This document shows positions 32,419-33,690 of a DNA stretch of 33,690 nt, piece by piece (within the stretch, counting starts at the first letter, position 1; every line of letters starts with the position of its first letter). The notes below the pieces were generated by a model that worked only from the letters and a program-made list of their open reading frames with translations, made no database searches and had not been told where the DNA came from. Origin of the DNA: Plakobranchus ocellatus (taxonomy: Eukaryota; Mollusca; Gastropoda; Plakobranchidae). A program made the position numbers and the translations under genes. The stretch lies in contig BLXT01007308.1 of assembly GCA_019648995.1 (NCBI GenBank), positions 1,806,983 through 1,840,672 of the forward strand. The letters run 5' to 3'.

Positions 32419-32643
32419 AGGGCCCGTGCTTCTAGATCTAACTTCATCAGCTGAGTATGAATACAACAAGTATGCCAGTATTGTCATTTTTATTCTGCCT
32501 TCACAAAGTCATTGACGAAATGAAGAGTTTGTAGGCCAAATTATTATGTAAATGTGCTACTTTCACACAGCCCGCTATCTCTTCATTTTGTTGGTAGCTA
32601 ATAAAGGTAGATCTAGAACTAGATCTAGAAGCACGGGTTCCCT
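32419..32643. mobile_element. palindromic MITE C, related to MITE B
   Basis: AGGGCCCGTGCTTCTAGATCTA (32419-32440) recurs inverted at 32620-32643 with a two-base insertion (GGGAACCC). Internal words match MITE B: TCTTCATTTTGTTGGTA corresponds to GCTTCATTTTGTCAGTA, and both are followed by AAGGTAGATCTAGAA. The right arm carries an extra TAGATCTAGAAC unit. No clean TTAA is present on the right. Confidence 0.65.
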
Positions 32644-33600
32644 TTCCATAACAAATTTTCCATGTGTTTTTACTGCCATCATCTAGATTCTAGATCTAGA
32701 TCTAAGACCAATAAATTATCTTGTATGCTAATCTGTTTTTTTTTCTTCTTGTTCCTTTCCTTAAAAGTCGGCGTGTTTTAAGCAGACAACGTTAAAACTA
32801 CCCATATTATATTATCTCTAGATCTATCTGTAGACCTAGACTCTATAGATCCCTCTTCTTGACTCACACCCAACGATCGATCTTTCTTACTGAACTCTTT
32901 CTTTTTAAAAAAAAAAACGTTCGGCAAAATATGGTCGGACTCTAGATCTAGACCCTATCCATCCGAGCGTTCGGGAAAATAAGGCCAGCTTTTACCTAAA
33001 TAGATCTAGACTCTAGATCTAAGCCTAATTACCGAAACTACCAAGAGCCTGGCTGGGCCCTGGTGCTAATTTTGATCATAGCAAAACCATGATCTCTGAA
33101 ACCAGGTTTTTTAATTTGATATATAATATAATATCATAGCTCACAGTTTTATTTTACCTCAGGTGGTAAATCATAGAGGCCAAGTTTATGAAATCTGCCT
33201 AATAGTCTAGATCTAGATCTAAGGCCTACACTACTATCTAGCAGTCGACACGAGTTCCTTCTGTTCATAAGTCTAATGGGCCTAGATAATGATTGGTAGT
33301 CGAACTCTCCTTTACCAAGAAGACAAAGAAGTTTGTTGGTTTTTTTTTTTTTTTTTTAATAGCGGTGACGAAATAAGTCTTTTGTTGTTGTTATTGTTGT
33401 TTTATCTTAAAATCATAAGGGCGGGGAAGCGATAACCAATAACTAATCAAAATCGCCAATTTAAATCATTTCTTTTTCTACCGACTGTACATTCGTCACC
33501 ATATAATACCATGTTACATACATACGAATTACTAAAGATTTCCAATGAAAAACAAGGTACTTCATTAATTAAGAAACATAATTATGATAGCATTAATTAA
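32644..33600. other. TAGATCTAGA-rich sequence upstream of the edge LINE
   Basis: Contains repeated TAGATCTAGA-type palindromes (32684-32705, 32819-32827, 32940-32951, 33000-33022, 33207-33222), a T run (about 33340-33358) and a GTT run (33381-33401). No gene recognised. The non-coding first exon of STK16 could lie here, but nothing identifies it. Confidence 0.5.
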
Positions 33601-33608
33601 GAAACATA
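33563..33608. repeat. 18-bp direct repeat, 28-bp spacing
   Basis: CATTAATTAAGAAACATA occurs at 33563-33580 and again at 33591-33608, next to the start of the LINE coding match. Confidence 0.85.
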
Positions 33609-33690
33609 TGATGAAGATTTAGACAAATTCTACAATGATTTGGATACAGCAAAGACTCAATGCAAATCCCAGGATCCTCTCATAATCATG
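33601..33690 (+). mobile_element. LINE endonuclease domain, cut by window edge
   Basis: The last 90 nt are one open frame of 30 codons reading ETYDEDLDKFYNDLDTAKTQ and CKSQDPLIIM. This matches the segment DEDxxKFYxDLxxAK-x-CKSQDxLIIMGDxN of APE-type endonucleases in RTE/jockey-like LINE ORF2 (often mis-annotated as craniofacial development protein 2). The GDxN catalytic motif would follow immediately outside the window. No stop interrupts the visible part, so this copy may be younger than the other LINE remnants. Confidence 0.7.

Noticed and set aside
1..33690. CRISPR arrays, rRNA genes, intact tRNA genes, bacterial operons or defence systems
   Set aside because: No regularly spaced repeats, rRNA-like blocks or tRNA cloverleaf were seen, and the intron-bearing genes show the DNA is from an animal nucleus.

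Overview
This is a eukaryotic (animal) genomic window, AT-rich, with short exons, GT-AG introns and many decayed transposable elements. The dense TAGATCTAGA-type palindromes and the mix of piggyBac-like, CR1/RTE-like and unclassified transposon remnants suggest a gastropod mollusc (pulmonate/heterobranch snail); that placement is inference from memory of such genomes. There are no operons, CRISPR arrays, rRNA genes or convincing tRNA genes.

Two host genes converge on each other. On the + strand, six exons between 1687 and 6187 encode the C-terminal ~196 residues of a TPR protein resembling the yeast Acl4 family (assembly chaperone of ribosomal protein RPL4/uL4); its 5' exons lie left of the window. 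On the - strand, seven coding exons between 28674 and 18405 give a complete 308-residue serine/threonine kinase of the STK16 (MPSK1/NAK-family) type, with an acylation-type N terminus and a splice acceptor 10 nt upstream of the ATG that implies an upstream non-coding exon. All internal splice junctions of both models keep the reading frame.

The rest is mostly mobile DNA. A TTAA-flanked piggyBac-like non-autonomous element occupies 21-906. A decayed IS630/Tc1-like transposase lies at about 8494-9070 (-). A transposon graveyard at 12.1-15.5 kb holds, in order, a CDLC/YYKTKL-family fragment (+), a piggyBac-like N terminus (+), a LINE 3' end (-), a cysteine-rich and basic coiled-coil ORF (+), a second cysteine-rich copy (+), an SDG/HGKG-family fragment (+), and a 542-bp MITE inserted into the latter with a clean target-site duplication. 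A second CDLC/YYKTKL-family pseudogene (-) lies inside STK16 intron 4. Upstream of STK16 are a CR1/L2-like reverse transcriptase fragment (29.26-29.78 kb), three related palindromic MITEs (30.5-32.65 kb) and, at the right edge, the start of a LINE endonuclease domain cut by the window.

I found no gene cluster that looks like a new multi-gene system. The most interesting material is the two poorly characterised transposon-associated protein families and the nested MITE.
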